A stretch of 64,000 bases of DNA from Salarias fasciatus (taxonomy: Eukaryota > Chordata > Actinopteri > Blenniiformes > Blenniidae): contig NC_043757.1 in NCBI RefSeq assembly GCF_902148845.1, positions 6,380,828 to 6,444,827 on the forward strand. The letters run 5' to 3'. Both the position numbers and the translations under genes were made by a program. Shown in pieces: positions 24,937 to 37,011 of this stretch (within the stretch, counting starts at the first letter, position 1; each line of letters opens with the position of its first letter). The notes below the pieces were generated by a model that was given only the letters and a program-made list of their open reading frames with translations, was not told the origin of the DNA and ran no database searches.

Positions 24937-27900
24937 GATAAAGAATGCATTGTTTTCCACATCCTGGAAGACAAGAACACCGTTTTATTCTATCGACAAA
25001 AATGTAAATAATCATTTTTCCTGATTTCTTTTCCCTCTCCTGTTGACTTGGACCTCAAGCTGCAGCACTGTGTGGCTCAACATGAGGAGCCAAACCTTTG
25101 TTTGCTCTGCTGAGTCCTTATATGCTCCAGTGGATCTGCCCTGTAACTTACAATGACCCCTGACCTCTCAGGAGGAACACAAACAATAAATAATTTACAA
25201 GCATGTCTGTACAATGACCCTGGATGTTCGTCTGGAAACTGAAGTGCAATATTTGCATATCTCTATGAAACAATGATTTAAATCAGATGGGCTGATAAAT
25301 ATAGACTGATGATAGTTTGAGGAAGAGAAAAACAAAATGACGGGTGGTCACAGCCACGGACAGCATCACTTTTAGAAAAAGGCTCCCAAGGTGGAATTTT
25401 TTGAAAATGCTCTGTGAAAACGGGGGAAATGTTTCTGAAAGGAAAATACAAAAACAACACGTTGTGTGAACAGGGCTGAAAGTTAAGCAGCAGAGTGGAT
25501 AGACACTGATAATTAAAGAGATGTCTGGAACTGATTAATTGCATTCATCATCATCTTGAGCAGTAAGTCTTTGTGGTTTTCAGCTTAAATTTCTACTCCT
25601 GTTTTTTAACAACTTTTCTCAGACTAGAGTATAAATGAAATGCATGTAAGACAGTTTGATAATGAGCATGACTGGCAGCTTGACATTTAAGAATATACCA
25701 CAAAGCATTGTGGGAACCACGGTAAAAGGTTAAATATTACTTCGAAATTTCGCTTTTTTTTTTGAGGGGGTAATGATGTATTGAAAAGAGAGATGTTTGT
25801 TTCATGGAAAAGTAAACACAATACCTCTTGATTTCCTAAGTTCCCACACTGTTTGTATTATAAAATACATCGATGGTTGAAATACATTTATGTGCATTTT
25901 TAGATTATATTCACATTAGGTTGTATATTGTTTCTTTTAACATCGCTGGGCCACATGAAGACTCATTATCAGTGTATTTTAGCTTTTATTCTGTGACAAA
26001 ATCTAAAGAGAATTAAAGAAGATTGATTACTCAACCAGTTTATATTATAATAACTTCATTCATATCAACTTTGTGCATTTTTCCTTCTGCAGTGCTCAGC
26101 AGAGAAACGTGTCTTTACTCACTCACCTGAGGAGAAAATTCAACGCTTGGCTTCGTGGATCATCTTTCCTCCAACTATTTCTCTGGAAACTCCCACATTC
26201 CTTCTTTCCTCCTCCGCAAACAGTCAGAATAAGGTGTTTGTGGTTGAATACCTTCCTTCCTCTAACAAACACACTCAACATTCAGTCAATAAAAACAAGT
26301 GATGTTGATGAATCTGTGTGAGGTTGTTTGTTGAAGGACTAACAAACGTTTCTTCCACATTCTTCAGATCTTAAAGTGACGTGAAGTAACTTCTGTTTGC
26401 ATCATTAATAATCAATGTAAACAAACCAAGTTATATTGTATGCAATAAATACATGTTTCAGTTTGTGGACCATGTCTGATGCAAAGTCTATTTACTGTAG
26501 TAAACCCATTAACTTTTCTCCATATATTTATGTCATAATGTGTATTAATAAAATCCTTATTGATTTTTTTTTTTGTCCTTTGTTCAGATGTTTTTCATGA
26601 ATAGAATAGAATCAGTCTGATTAATCATTTCCAGAGGTAAATTGTTGAAAGTTTTCAACATCGGGCCAAGCTGTTACAAAGCATAAATGTGCAAGCATGT
26701 TGGTTTTATTCACTACACATTTACTGTTCGCCTTGAAAAACTATTAGACATACAGTGAGTAAAGAATAACTGGAATTGGTTCCAACATTATTGAAGCCCC
26801 TCTTCAATGACCTGTGACACCGTTAATATTCTGATTTTTAGAAATTAGCAGTCGATTCACAGGAAGTAGGCCTCATCCAGCCCGTAGACCAGCGGTTAGA
26901 CATGTGCAATGTAGAGCAAACACTCAGAAAAGGCACATTCTTCATCTTTTTTTTTCTGTGCCACTTGAAGCATTGATCAATCCAGGGATGTCTGGCTCCA
27001 ATCCACCCCAAAAAACTAAATTTCAAAGAAAAGATTTTCTAACTAATTTCTAAAGATTTGTAGAGCTCCACAGCATTCTTCAGTTTCAGTATATTTCAGT
27101 ACAGTTCTCGACCGGATCGCGATGGGTGACCTTAAATTCACCCTGAGCTGCAGCCATTAAACGGCACTAGTTGGTTTAACTTCATGCCACTCGTTATTGA
27201 TCAGTGATTGGTGGAACCTCTACTATCAAGTCCACCCCGGTCAAAAAAAATTTAAGACACTCGTCCAGGGCACAAAGTCAGTGTCAGAATGATTTTGTTA
27301 CAACACTAATCCCACCCAGAAAAAGTCCAGACAGACACCGTACTCCATCAGGAAGCTGAAACTGAAGCTCTGGTCATCTTCATGGTCCATGGTCATGGAG
27401 AGCCACTCTGTCTGCACTATGGAGGACAGACCTGCAACTGGTGGTCTCAATCCAAGGACACCAGATCGAGATCCCCTGCTGCTCCCTGGAAGGAGATCCG
27501 GACTCTTAAACACTCCAATAAATACAGAAAAATACAGTTCTGTCAGTAGTGTTGGGCCAGCCACTGAAAAATAAAACTGGAATACAGTCACTTCTTCAAA
27601 ACATACAGCAGCAATTTTGGAAAAAAAAGTAAGTAAAAAGTAAAAAGTCTCCTGAGTTCCATTTAATGAAGTGGTAACATATTAAGCTGTCAGCACTGTG
27701 TGCAACAGGCAATATCAATTTAGAAATAGAAAGTAGTTACTGTAGTCAAGCCTCATATCCACTCTGATATCCTTCTTCTTTGCATATTTATGCATTTTTA
27801 TTTGTCAACTCCACTTTTTTTTATGACAGATTAGATTCTGTGATTCAAAACAATCTTTGAGTTTTTATTCTCTCGCTGCCGTGGGATATTTGAGCTGCCT

Positions 27901-28493
27901 TGATGTTGTGCCAGTTTCTTCCACTCCAAATAAAACTGTCCGGGCCGCCGGCAGTCGCCACAGCAACAGCAACACGGGAATGTGGAAATACAGGATGTGC
28001 AATATGATCGACCTGCTAACCGGGCGCCACAGAGAGCGACTGCGGGCAGGAGTGTATGTTCACACTCCACAAGCACCACTTCAACGTTCTCACAGAGATG
28101 GAAACGGTGTTTTGGAAGGTTTGATGCTTAGACAGAGGGATGAAATGAGAGCTGGGTTTAGCATGGAGGTCATGCTGGATGGGTGTGGTCCAGTCAGGTG
28201 TCGGCTTTTTAAGGAAAATTGATGGGTATTTTTGAAACGTACTTATTCTCTTTCTTGCTGAGAATAAATTTTATCGTCACTTAACAAATCCCACAGCTGT
28301 ATAACTATTATTCTCAGAAATCAGATCAAGAGTCACACATCGCAGCTCTGCACTGCCTCGCTGTGTGGTGATGGGCGTCTGCAGCCAGACTGAACCGGCC
28401 TCCCACCGCTCCTCTTCTTTTATACCCGCCTATAAAAAGACTGCCGCCAACTAATTATTAACTCTGCTCTGGTGTCCCGTAACCCTACACTAC

Positions 28494-28494
28494 T

Positions 28495-28546
<52 letters not shown>
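28494..28546. repeat. (CA)n microsatellite
   Basis: About 26 CA units followed by a degenerate CACTCACACTCACA tail. Confidence 0.9.
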
Positions 28547-28551
<5 letters not shown>

Positions 28552-29097
28552 CACACACAGCCAGTGTTGAATAAGTGGGTGTCACCGTGCTAGACAACAG
28601 GAATGGAAAGTAAATACCAACAAGTGATACTGTGAAGCCACGCCGTTTCAGTAGTGCCATGAACTGGCTTTCTCGATCATAGATGAAGAGATCTGTGCGA
28701 AGCTCTGCAGTTCCAAAATGTGTTTTGGTGATATCTTTGCAAAATCAAACACGTTATGATATAAAACACACAGAAGTTATGATATGAAAGAAGGAGTCGT
28801 AACAGCAGAAAGTGGACTGGTATTTGTTGAAAACATTGGATTGATATTAAAATATCACTAAATGAGAAAAAAATGTTCGATGTTTGGAGGAACAACAGTC
28901 AATGATAAAAAAAAAAAAAAAAAACTTAAGTTAGATGGAATGTAATGGAGTATCTTAGGAGAGACTGTAGATGAAAAACTGTTGGAACACACTGAATATT
29001 AAGTGAAAAATATCCAAATCTGTTGCTGTTCTAAAACAAAAAAACTGTTTAATTTCAAAATTATCGATTTGTAATTTTGGGTGAATTTGCTTCATGA

Positions 29098-29099
<2 letters not shown>

Positions 29100-29130
<31 letters not shown>
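29100..29130. repeat. (TG)n microsatellite
   Basis: About 15 GT units, just downstream of the nphp1 polyadenylation signal. Confidence 0.9.
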
Positions 29131-29131
<1 letters not shown>

Positions 29132-29216
29132 GAATCAGTTCAGCCTTCAGTCCTCCATCAGCTGATGTCAGCAGAACATTGCAAGACGTCCAGAAACACA
29201 GTTTCTTTAAAATTGT

Positions 29217-29222
29217 TTTATT
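29217..29222 (-). terminator. nphp1: nphp1 polyadenylation signal
   Basis: A minus-strand AATAAA (tttatt on the plus strand) about 95 bases beyond the nphp1 stop. The 3' UTR is short. Confidence 0.65.
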
Positions 29223-29314
29223 CATGGCACAAATGTATAACTCTATTAAAAAAGAAACTATATATGTTAAAGTTCTCAAATGGCTTCTGTGTCCGGATGC
29301 GGTGGATGTTGCTG

Positions 29315-32300
29315 TCACCGCCCAATACGGAGAAGGTCAAAGGTCAACTCGGTCATGTCAAAAGCAAGATGTGAGTGTGAGGGGCTGGTGAAGACCTCCA
29401 GGCCTCCTGCTGGGCCTGCGGAGCGCCGCTGGCTCTTCAGGGCGTCCAGGGTGGCGTAGATGACCCGGGCGCGCTGCTCCTCGGACGGCGGGTCGGCCCA
29501 GCGGTGGCGGGGCAGCGAGGGGGAGTGCAGCAGGAAATACACGGACGACATGTACACCTCAGCAAACTGGTGTTTCAGAAACGACGAGTCTCTCTGTGAA
29601 GGAGAAGCAGTTCATCATGACACGTGGAGCCACAGCTCACTGTCCAGACCGACAGCGACCCCTGCAGGCGTGTCCTGCTATTACAGCTACAGCACTGACT
29701 TGTAGTTTCCTGAAGGCTGGCCTCTACTTCCTGCCTCATCTCGACTCTTTTCCATGTATTTACAGTGAAATGTGTACATTTTCCTCAAAAAGGCCGACAG
29801 GTTTTCACATTACGACATAGAAACACACCTTCTGTGCTCTGCTCATGCTGGCCATGGCGTCCATCCAGGCACTCTGAAAGAAAAGTCATCATTATAAATT
29901 TGACATAATCATATGTCGATCTCATCATTTCAAAATGATTCTGCATTTAAGGTTTCTTTCTCAAGTATGCTTCTATTTTTCCCCCTTAGTCATTGCTTTC
30001 TGACCCTGAGTGCATCCAGGAGGTCTGTTTGTTCGAGCAGCACAGGAAAGGTTGAAAGGATCGGGCTGCAGATTGGATCTGAAACAGAGAAAACTGTGAG
30101 AATATACTCTTTTTTTGAGCTGTGGACATGTTCAGACTGTTACCTGCATTCTGCATGGTAGGCCTGTCCATCAGCAGAGTGTCCGCCAGCAGCTGCCTGT
30201 GGAAGGCCAGCAGGTGGACGCAGCTCAGACAGTGTAGCAGAGTATCTGGAAGAAGACTGGAGGGTGAAAAGTCACCGATTTTGAACATCTAAGGTCAGGA
30301 CGTCGACACAAATTTCAGTTCAGGGGCAACATGCAGCCCAGCTTCAGGTTGAATAACAGAATGCACCATGAATGTGCTCAAATACATTTAATACGGAGTT
30401 TTTGCACTAAATCATTTCCATGTGATGCACTGTGTTTAAGGTGTAAGGATGGCTTATTTCTGGCTTACTTCAGCTGTGTTCTGGTCTGGCTGTTGGTTGA
30501 TTTGAGCTTTACGGTCAGTTTGGGCTGCCGCCTGGCCTGGAGCATCTGCTGGAGAACTCCTCCTGGGGCTGAGAGGAGGACAGACTCTCAGAATAGAACA
30601 CAGTCTTGCCTTTGGGGATTACGTTTGTCCCGTCTTCTTACATCCTCTGGTTATTGTTGGCTCCACTGGCACATCCTCCTCATAGGGAGTGCCTCCGTTC
30701 ACCGGGAGATCGTAAGTCCTGCACGCAGAGAGCAGTGAGATGGTTTTTCAGAATAAAAGCTTGTGATTTGGGTGGATGAAAATGTTAATGATGAATATAA
30801 GTGTGAGGTTAGCTGAGTAGCATTCTTATGAAGACACACTGGAGCGTCTTATTTGTGTATTTACCTGTTTGGAAGCGGATTTCCTGCATCATCAGTCAGT
30901 TTCAGGAAAGCCCACCCACAGCTCAGGTCTCCTCTCTCACCTGTAGACTAAAACAAAGACACACACTCACTGTGTTCACATAACAGCAGGACAGTCTTTC
31001 CGTTTCCCTTCAGTTTGAAGGTTTGTGTGAGAGCTCGTACATTTCTTATGAAAGTGACTCCAAGTTCAAAGAGGACGCCGAGGTTAGGAGCTGCAGAGCT
31101 GCAGCGTAAGAAACAGTCTCCGTTCATTAAGGTGGGCAGCATGCCGGTCATCTGGAACACACGGCACATCAAATCAGGACGTCAGAAGAGGATCCGTCTC
31201 ACTGTTGAGTAAACAGTTTGAGTTTTATGAGGCTTCCCGTACCCGCGGGGAGAAGCTCCAGGTCTTTGGGCTCTTGGAGTTGTAGGCTGCTCTCACAGTG
31301 TGGATGTTACTCAAAACCTGGATCACAAGCATAGCGACGGTCACAAATCACCCCTGAGTTCAGCTATTTTTATTGAAGATGTCTGCTCTACATAAAAAAA
31401 ACAAAGAAATGTAGGAGAACAATTCTGATTGAAAAAAGATTTTAGAATTTAGAACTGAAATCAATTCACACTGCAGGCATTTAAGTGAAGAACAGGCTGC
31501 TGGCTCCTGATACCTGAGTCCCATCGAAGGCACAGAGTCGGATGTGTCTGCTCAGCACCTGAACTCCGACCCCCGGAGTGGGAATCATCGTGCAGTTCCA
31601 CAGCGTAAAGCAAACACAGATCCTGACCTGCCGCGCACGAACCTGCGTGCCAGAAAATCCACTCGTGAGCAAAGATTTCACCTGGACAAGTCATATGAAA
31701 GACCAACATCATGTCCGAGTCACACTTGGAAAGCCTCACCCTGCCCGTGTCGGCGTCAAGGAAGAGGTCTTTAAAAGAGAGCTGCGACTGACTGAGCTCC
31801 GGCTGGATGTAGTGGCTTCCTCTGTATTTTTCACCTAGAACACGACACAGACAGCAGAGGATATGCTCTTTATTGTGAAGTAAAGAAATTAGAATTCCAC
31901 AGCTACAAAAACAGCTACAAAGATAAACAAAACCCTTCAAAATGGAACGAAACTACAAAAGAGACACAAAATAACCTCAAAGAGACAGAAAACAACCATG
32001 AATGGATATTAAAAAAAAACTACATGAACAAAACTTTTAATTCTGTATTTTATAATGTCTGTGTCATTAAAGTTAAAAATCTATCTCTTTACATATATAC
32101 TCCCAATCTGTTGACTGCAGGTCAGTTACAGCATGAAGAAGGAGCTTGGAGAAGCTCTCATTCCTTCATTTCATGCACACACAAAAAAACAAAAGAAACT
32201 GGCAAAGTAATGTGAATTAAAAAGCTAAAATGATCATTGGAATTCAGTGAAATAAGGACCGGTATCCAGTGAGTAAGTTTGACTCGCTGCTGCTTTGCCT

Positions 32301-35300
32301 CTCCAGGCTGGTGGCAGACTTCAACAAGTATGAATTGTGTTTTCTGTTTGATATGAGATAATGTGTTTCCTCCATAATGACCTTCCTCCAGCAGAAGTTT
32401 ATTGAGAGCTGACGGTCTGAATCCTGACGGTATGGCCCCCATGGCAGACAGCACATCTGTCGCATCAATCTGAAGCAATACAGGAGAAGTGTAAATCACA
32501 CACAGCTCCAAACTGGATTCTTACTACAGTTATTTGTAGGAAACTGACTTTAAGTTCAGTCGATTGATTGAAATAGTTAGAAAATGTAGTTTTAACCTCA
32601 GTCAAGGCCTTTCTGACCGTGGACCAGTTTCCATGTGAAGCGCTGAAGGAGCAAAACAAACATTGTGGATTTCTAAATATTGATGTTCATCTATTAGAGG
32701 CGGTTATGCATTCCTGAAGGTTGAAACACTGCACCTCTTACTGTCCTGGTCATGGATGACTTCCTCACTGTCCTGCAGGTCCTCTTCATCCGATTCCTCA
32801 TCATCATCATCATCGGTTCCATCGTCTTCATCTTCATTGTTCTTGTCACCGGAGCCGATCTAACACATTTACAGGTGTATTTATAGAAAGTCTTGCAGTT
32901 CTTATGAATATAAATAAGCTCTGGTGGGCCTGGCCATTACAACTAACAAGGTAAATGTGAATGATTATTAATAGTCAAACACTGGATGCCTTGCTGCGAA
33001 GCGACTTTCATACCTGCAGGAAGTTTTTTGGAACGACTCCTCTGTTGCCTTTGGCGTCTTCAGCCAGCCACCATCCGTCTCTCGTCTTCCTGATTATACT
33101 CAGTACTTGTCCCTGCTGAAACACCGTGGAGACAATAGAAAAGTCAGGATCTTGATTTCAGTTACTCATGTTTGAAAACCATAGAAACGTTCTGCTCACA
33201 AAGGTTCTCTATTGTAACAAATCCTCCTTTACACACTCCGTTAAACAACTTCTGGTTGAAATGACACCTCTTCCAGTCTTAGATTATGGTGATGTGATCT
33301 ACAGATCCTCAAAAGCTCTCCTCCATTTACTGTGCTGCTCTCAGCTTCATGACTGGATCCATTCAGCACTTCCAACTGCTCCTGGACTCACTGCTTTCAT
33401 ATATCTACAATCCCTTTTCAATATTCACTACACAAATCTCAGTCTCTGTTAAAACCCCTGAATAAGGGAGTGTGTCCAGTAGTGTCTACATTGTTGTTTA
33501 GTCGTTGTGTTTCCTTGCTGGTTCTCAACCGACCTGCCTGGCAAAATAAAGGTGACAAAAAAATGTATCAATTAAAAAATAAAAACCCTGGCTTTTTATT
33601 ACTTTTTATGAGGAGGGAGTTATTTCAGCATTGTTCTTGTAAACATTGTTGCACACAATTTGTATCTGAGGGTAACTGAATTATGAAGCATTTACACAAA
33701 AGACAAAAGCTTAAATTGTACGAAGAGTAGGTATATTAAAACAATTCAGCACAACAGCTCCTGTGGGTTTGTTCATTCAATCTGAAGTTTGCAGTAGTTT
33801 TGAGCTGAACTGCCTCAAATTGAGATTTGTTTCGAATATTTCAACAGCATCGTTACCAGTAAAGAATAAGATATTAGATACATTTGTCAATACAGAATGT
33901 ACATGAAGTATCCAATAATCACAAAAACTGAACTCACTTGTTACTCTGAGCAACTCATGACTCTGCATTGAACTTCAATTTCGTCTTAAATTTCTCTTTA
34001 AGAAGAAAGTGTGTGTTCTAACAGGCCTGACATGCTCATGATTTCAAAAGTGTGACAGCTCTTTAACCTGCTTTTCTTACAAAAAGAAACAGGATTTTAA
34101 AGAAAGGAGTCAGTCAACACAGGCTTCACTCGACCTTTAAAAAGGTACGAAAGCTGTGTGAGATTAGTCAAACTGTCACTACAGCCCCTCACATGATTCT
34201 AGCATGTTTTAAATTAGTCTCAGAATGAAGAATGACTGTACCCGCACAGAGAGGTCTCCCTCCTCCTCTCCTTTAAAGTCACTCAGGACGGTGTAGATGT
34301 GCTGGTCTGAATGAGACGGCGGCTTCACTGCTCTCTTCTCTTTTTCATCATCATCATCATCATCATCTTCACTACTGTCGTCGTCACTACTTTCTTCATC
34401 ATCATCATCATCATCATCATCACCTCCAGTCTCACTCTCTTCTTTTGAAACATCACTGTAAAGAAAATATTGGAAGTGTTAAAAGCTAGCTGAAGTATTA
34501 AATGATGTTGCAAAGTTTTTTTTGTTTGTACAAAAGAGTAATATTGTGCACAAAATGAAATACACGATCCCTGTCAGTTTTCTCTGAAATGCACACAGAC
34601 ATCACTGACCCTGCTGTGGTACTGGGTCCTGGTGGTGAAAGCTCCAGAGAGAGGTTGTTCAAACACTCCAAGATGCTTTGCAGTCGTGTTTCCTCTTCCT
34701 GTTTCCTCTGATCATAGTTACCCACCGGAGCCAGCTCATCTGCCTAGAAAATAGAGCAACATGCAACAAGCATCAGGAGTGATGTGTTTCAACCTGATGA
34801 TTATTTTAATGGCAATCTTGTTGTAGATCAGTTAATTGCAATTAATATTATTTATGGATTAAACTGCATTGATATACACAAATTAAATACATATGTCACC
34901 AACCTTTGTGAGTTTTTTCAGTGTATTTTGTGTCTTCTCTGCCAAGCTCTGCAGTTCCTGACATCTTTTGAAAAGGAGACGTTGACACAGACTGAGTCAT
35001 AAGTCCATTGCAACACAAAAGGTGAACTACAGGTTGGGTAAAACAAGTGAAGTCCTGGTGAGGGAATCTAAAACTAGTTTAGTAATCAAAATTATTTACT
35101 TTCTAGATGCATCTTCAATGGTTGTGACTTGATTCCGTACATCCTTCACCAGCCTGTCAACCTGCCCAGAAGAACAAATTCAATGCAAAGATGACATTTA
35201 CTTATACAGCGAATTATCATCCATATGTGGGGAAATTGTGTGACTTTGTTCAACTACCTGCTTTTCACCACATATAACATCTATCTGCAACTGCTTATGG

Positions 35301-35565
35301 ATAGTGTGGCGAGTGCGACACACAACTAAGATGGTTCATAGAGCTGTTGGAGTTCAAGACTTCACCGTACTGAGTTTATAAAGGGATCTCACAGTGCTAA
35401 AGCTTCATCACATGAAGTTATCTGATCACACTTAATCAAGACGTGAACAGATGGTTAGCTTTGGTTAACGTTACATACAAGCGCAAATCTTCAACAAACC
35501 TGCTTTTCAATGTCATCCACTTCCCTCTGTGCGAGCTGCAGCGCACCTCTTCTTTTCAGTGGCAT
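29315..35565 (-). CDS. nphp1: Nephrocystin-1 (NPHP1), ciliary transition-zone scaffold
   Basis: Twenty minus-strand exons join in phase to 692 residues: 35500-35565 (ATG), 35100-35161, 34904-34964, 34610-34743, 34242-34455, 33014-33115, 32735-32859, 32597-32642, 32382-32469, 31740-31834, 31514-31642, 31243-31317, 31041-31151, 30865-30947, 30642-30718, 30469-30568, 30144-30256, 30005-30078, 29829-29873 and 29315-29593 (TGA). Nephrocystin-1 is a scaffold of the ciliary transition zone and cell junctions. The order is an N-terminal coiled coil, acidic stretches (Asp runs at about 120-127 and 138-144), an SH3 domain at about 162-213 ([27 protein letters not shown]), another acidic stretch, then the nephrocystin homology region ([57 protein letters not shown]). 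A segment of about 56 residues that I recall in the long human isoform, between exons 8 and 9, is absent. Donors at exons 7 (GTGCAG) and 9 (GTCATT) are weak. Confidence 0.95.
33165..33440 (+). mobile_element. LINE reverse-transcriptase fragment (L2/Rex-like)
   Basis: One plus-strand frame reads [19 protein letters not shown] and so on. This is the motif 'LPVLDYGD(V/I)IY' found near the end of the reverse-transcriptase region of fish non-LTR elements. The copy is short and decayed. It lies in nphp1 intron 5, opposite to the gene. Confidence 0.65.
34335..34425. repeat. nphp1: Coding trinucleotide repeats (GAT)n in nphp1 exon 5
   Basis: Two (GAT) runs of 8 and 7 units on the coding strand give Asp tracts, separated by a Glu/Ser/Asp linker. 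A further run of 5 Asp is in exon 7 (about 32795-32815). The repeats keep the reading frame. Confidence 0.9.
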
Positions 35566-35648
35566 TTATTCTCTGTTTTAACTCCTAAAACCTACGCGGT
35601 TAGCTGTTAGCTTAGTGCCGAGCCTCCTAGCTGACGCTACGGTCCACT

Positions 35649-35663
35649 GGTTGCTCGGCAACC
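35649..35663. promoter_or_regulatory. nphp1: RFX X-box upstream of nphp1
   Basis: GGTTGCTCGGCAACC is an inverted repeat (GTTGC...GCAAC) of the RFX X-box type. It lies 84 bases upstream of the nphp1 ATG, in a TATA-less, CpG-containing stretch. RFX factors drive ciliary genes through such sites close to the start. Confidence 0.8.
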
Positions 35664-37011
35664 GACTTCTTCTACGGATGAAACGAACTGTCTAAAACCC
35701 CCAAACATTCAAATTTAAAAAATACATTTTACAACACTTACAAAACATATTCATGCTTTTAAGGTTGGTATATGAAGTGACAATGGAACAGAAACAAATA
35801 TTCGACAAGCTTTTTCCTTTAAACACCGGTGGTTGTATTTATTGACTGCCCCCTTCTGGTCTGGAGGATGAATTTAAATATTATTGAAATGCTATTTCTA
35901 TTGTAACAGTCAAGTATTCCCCTTTTAAATAGTCAAAACTTGCAACTGCTCTGTGGAGTGACTCCTGTTCGCAGTATTTTGTCAGGAACATTGTGTAATC
36001 AATTAAGTTAAGGTACCTGAAAGATTGGAGTCACATTTCATTATTTCAACAATGCTCCATAAATAATATTATAACATGATATTGGTGTTGATCCGACAGT
36101 TTGGGCCTTATCAGCGTGGACAGAAATAATAACAGCTAATATGTGAAAATCCTGCGAAGCAGCTCTGTTAAGGGAAACCTGCTCTTTGTTGACTTCAAGT
36201 CCATAGAACATTAGGAATTTATTTCAAGTTGGAATAAAAGCCCCAGATCACACTCACAGGCTTGATTCCACAGTATGACTCCATCACTCATGATTGTATA
36301 TAATTCATTTTACTGATATATTATCCATCCAGCTCTTACACATTTAAAAGAATATAAATCACCCCACATGACAGAAGTTTGGAGATGTTACACAGATGGC
36401 ATAGAACACATTCATTGCCTGTTTTCTGTACCTCATATTTGTATTTCATTAGTTAATTTACAGTGACGCATGGCTTTAAACTTTGCTGCTGTGTTCTGAT
36501 TTTGACGTGTTTTGTTTTGGAGTTTAACATTCCTCTTTAATTCTTAATTTTGTTTAATGGTGTTCAACAGCTATTATAAACACTGTTTTGCAAAGTGCTG
36601 CAGAAATAAACTTTAAATTATTCATTTAGGTTAGCAGACTGTTACATTGTTCCAGTACACCGATGTATCCCAGATAATTACTTTTTCTCTGTAAAATAAT
36701 TTCCCTATGTCATTATGCTATTATGGTTTTAGAATTATGTAAATACATCAACGAACCAGCAGGAGGCAGACCTTGATTGTTATTAAACATGTTACTTTCA
36801 GGGCGCCTCGTTTTCCTTCGACTGTGAATGTTTTCAAGGTTTGATACACAATTCTCAATTTTTTTTTTGTTCCTTTCTGTCTGAGATTTGTTTTAAAGTG
36901 AAATTACTTCCAAAAATATAATTAAAAATTATATTTACCATTTCTTCAATTTTTATTTGCCACTTTCCACTCCCTCGTGTGAACCTGAAGGCACCACCAG
37001 CCCCGCTGGTT
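35664..37011. other. Divergent intergenic region between nphp1 and the SDR gene
   Basis: About 1.35 kb between two divergent genes. AT-rich, with no coding pattern. Two CTCF-like cores lie here: 35846-35859 (minus) and 36756-36769 (plus). Confidence 0.6.

Larger units (their letters stand above)
20160..29210. other. Nine-kilobase gene-free interval
   Basis: I find no exon chain on either strand. The DNA is AT-rich and holds several microsatellites (22337-22412 GA, 24683-24711 GA, 24765-24822 and 24891-24934 CA, 28494-28546 CA), a 12-bp TTCTGGAA repeat at 23830-23866, and possible dispersed-repeat fragments near 21200-21500 and 25320-25470. A 121-codon frame at 27857-28222 has no family signature. 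A small GC-richer patch at 28330-28480 contains CTATAAAAAG and TAATTATT, like a regulatory element. Confidence 0.6.

Noticed and set aside
27857-28222. 121-codon plus-strand frame
   Set aside because: No family signature, no convincing splice sites around it; kept only as part of the gene-free interval.
31461-31940. 159-codon minus-strand frame
   Set aside because: Runs through nphp1 exons 10 and 11 and the intron between them; part is the wrong frame. The spliced exons explain the coding signal.
36979-37011. Upstream start of the SDR gene at a GTG codon
   Set aside because: Not an ATG; the first ATG in frame is 37012, and 37027 has the stronger context.
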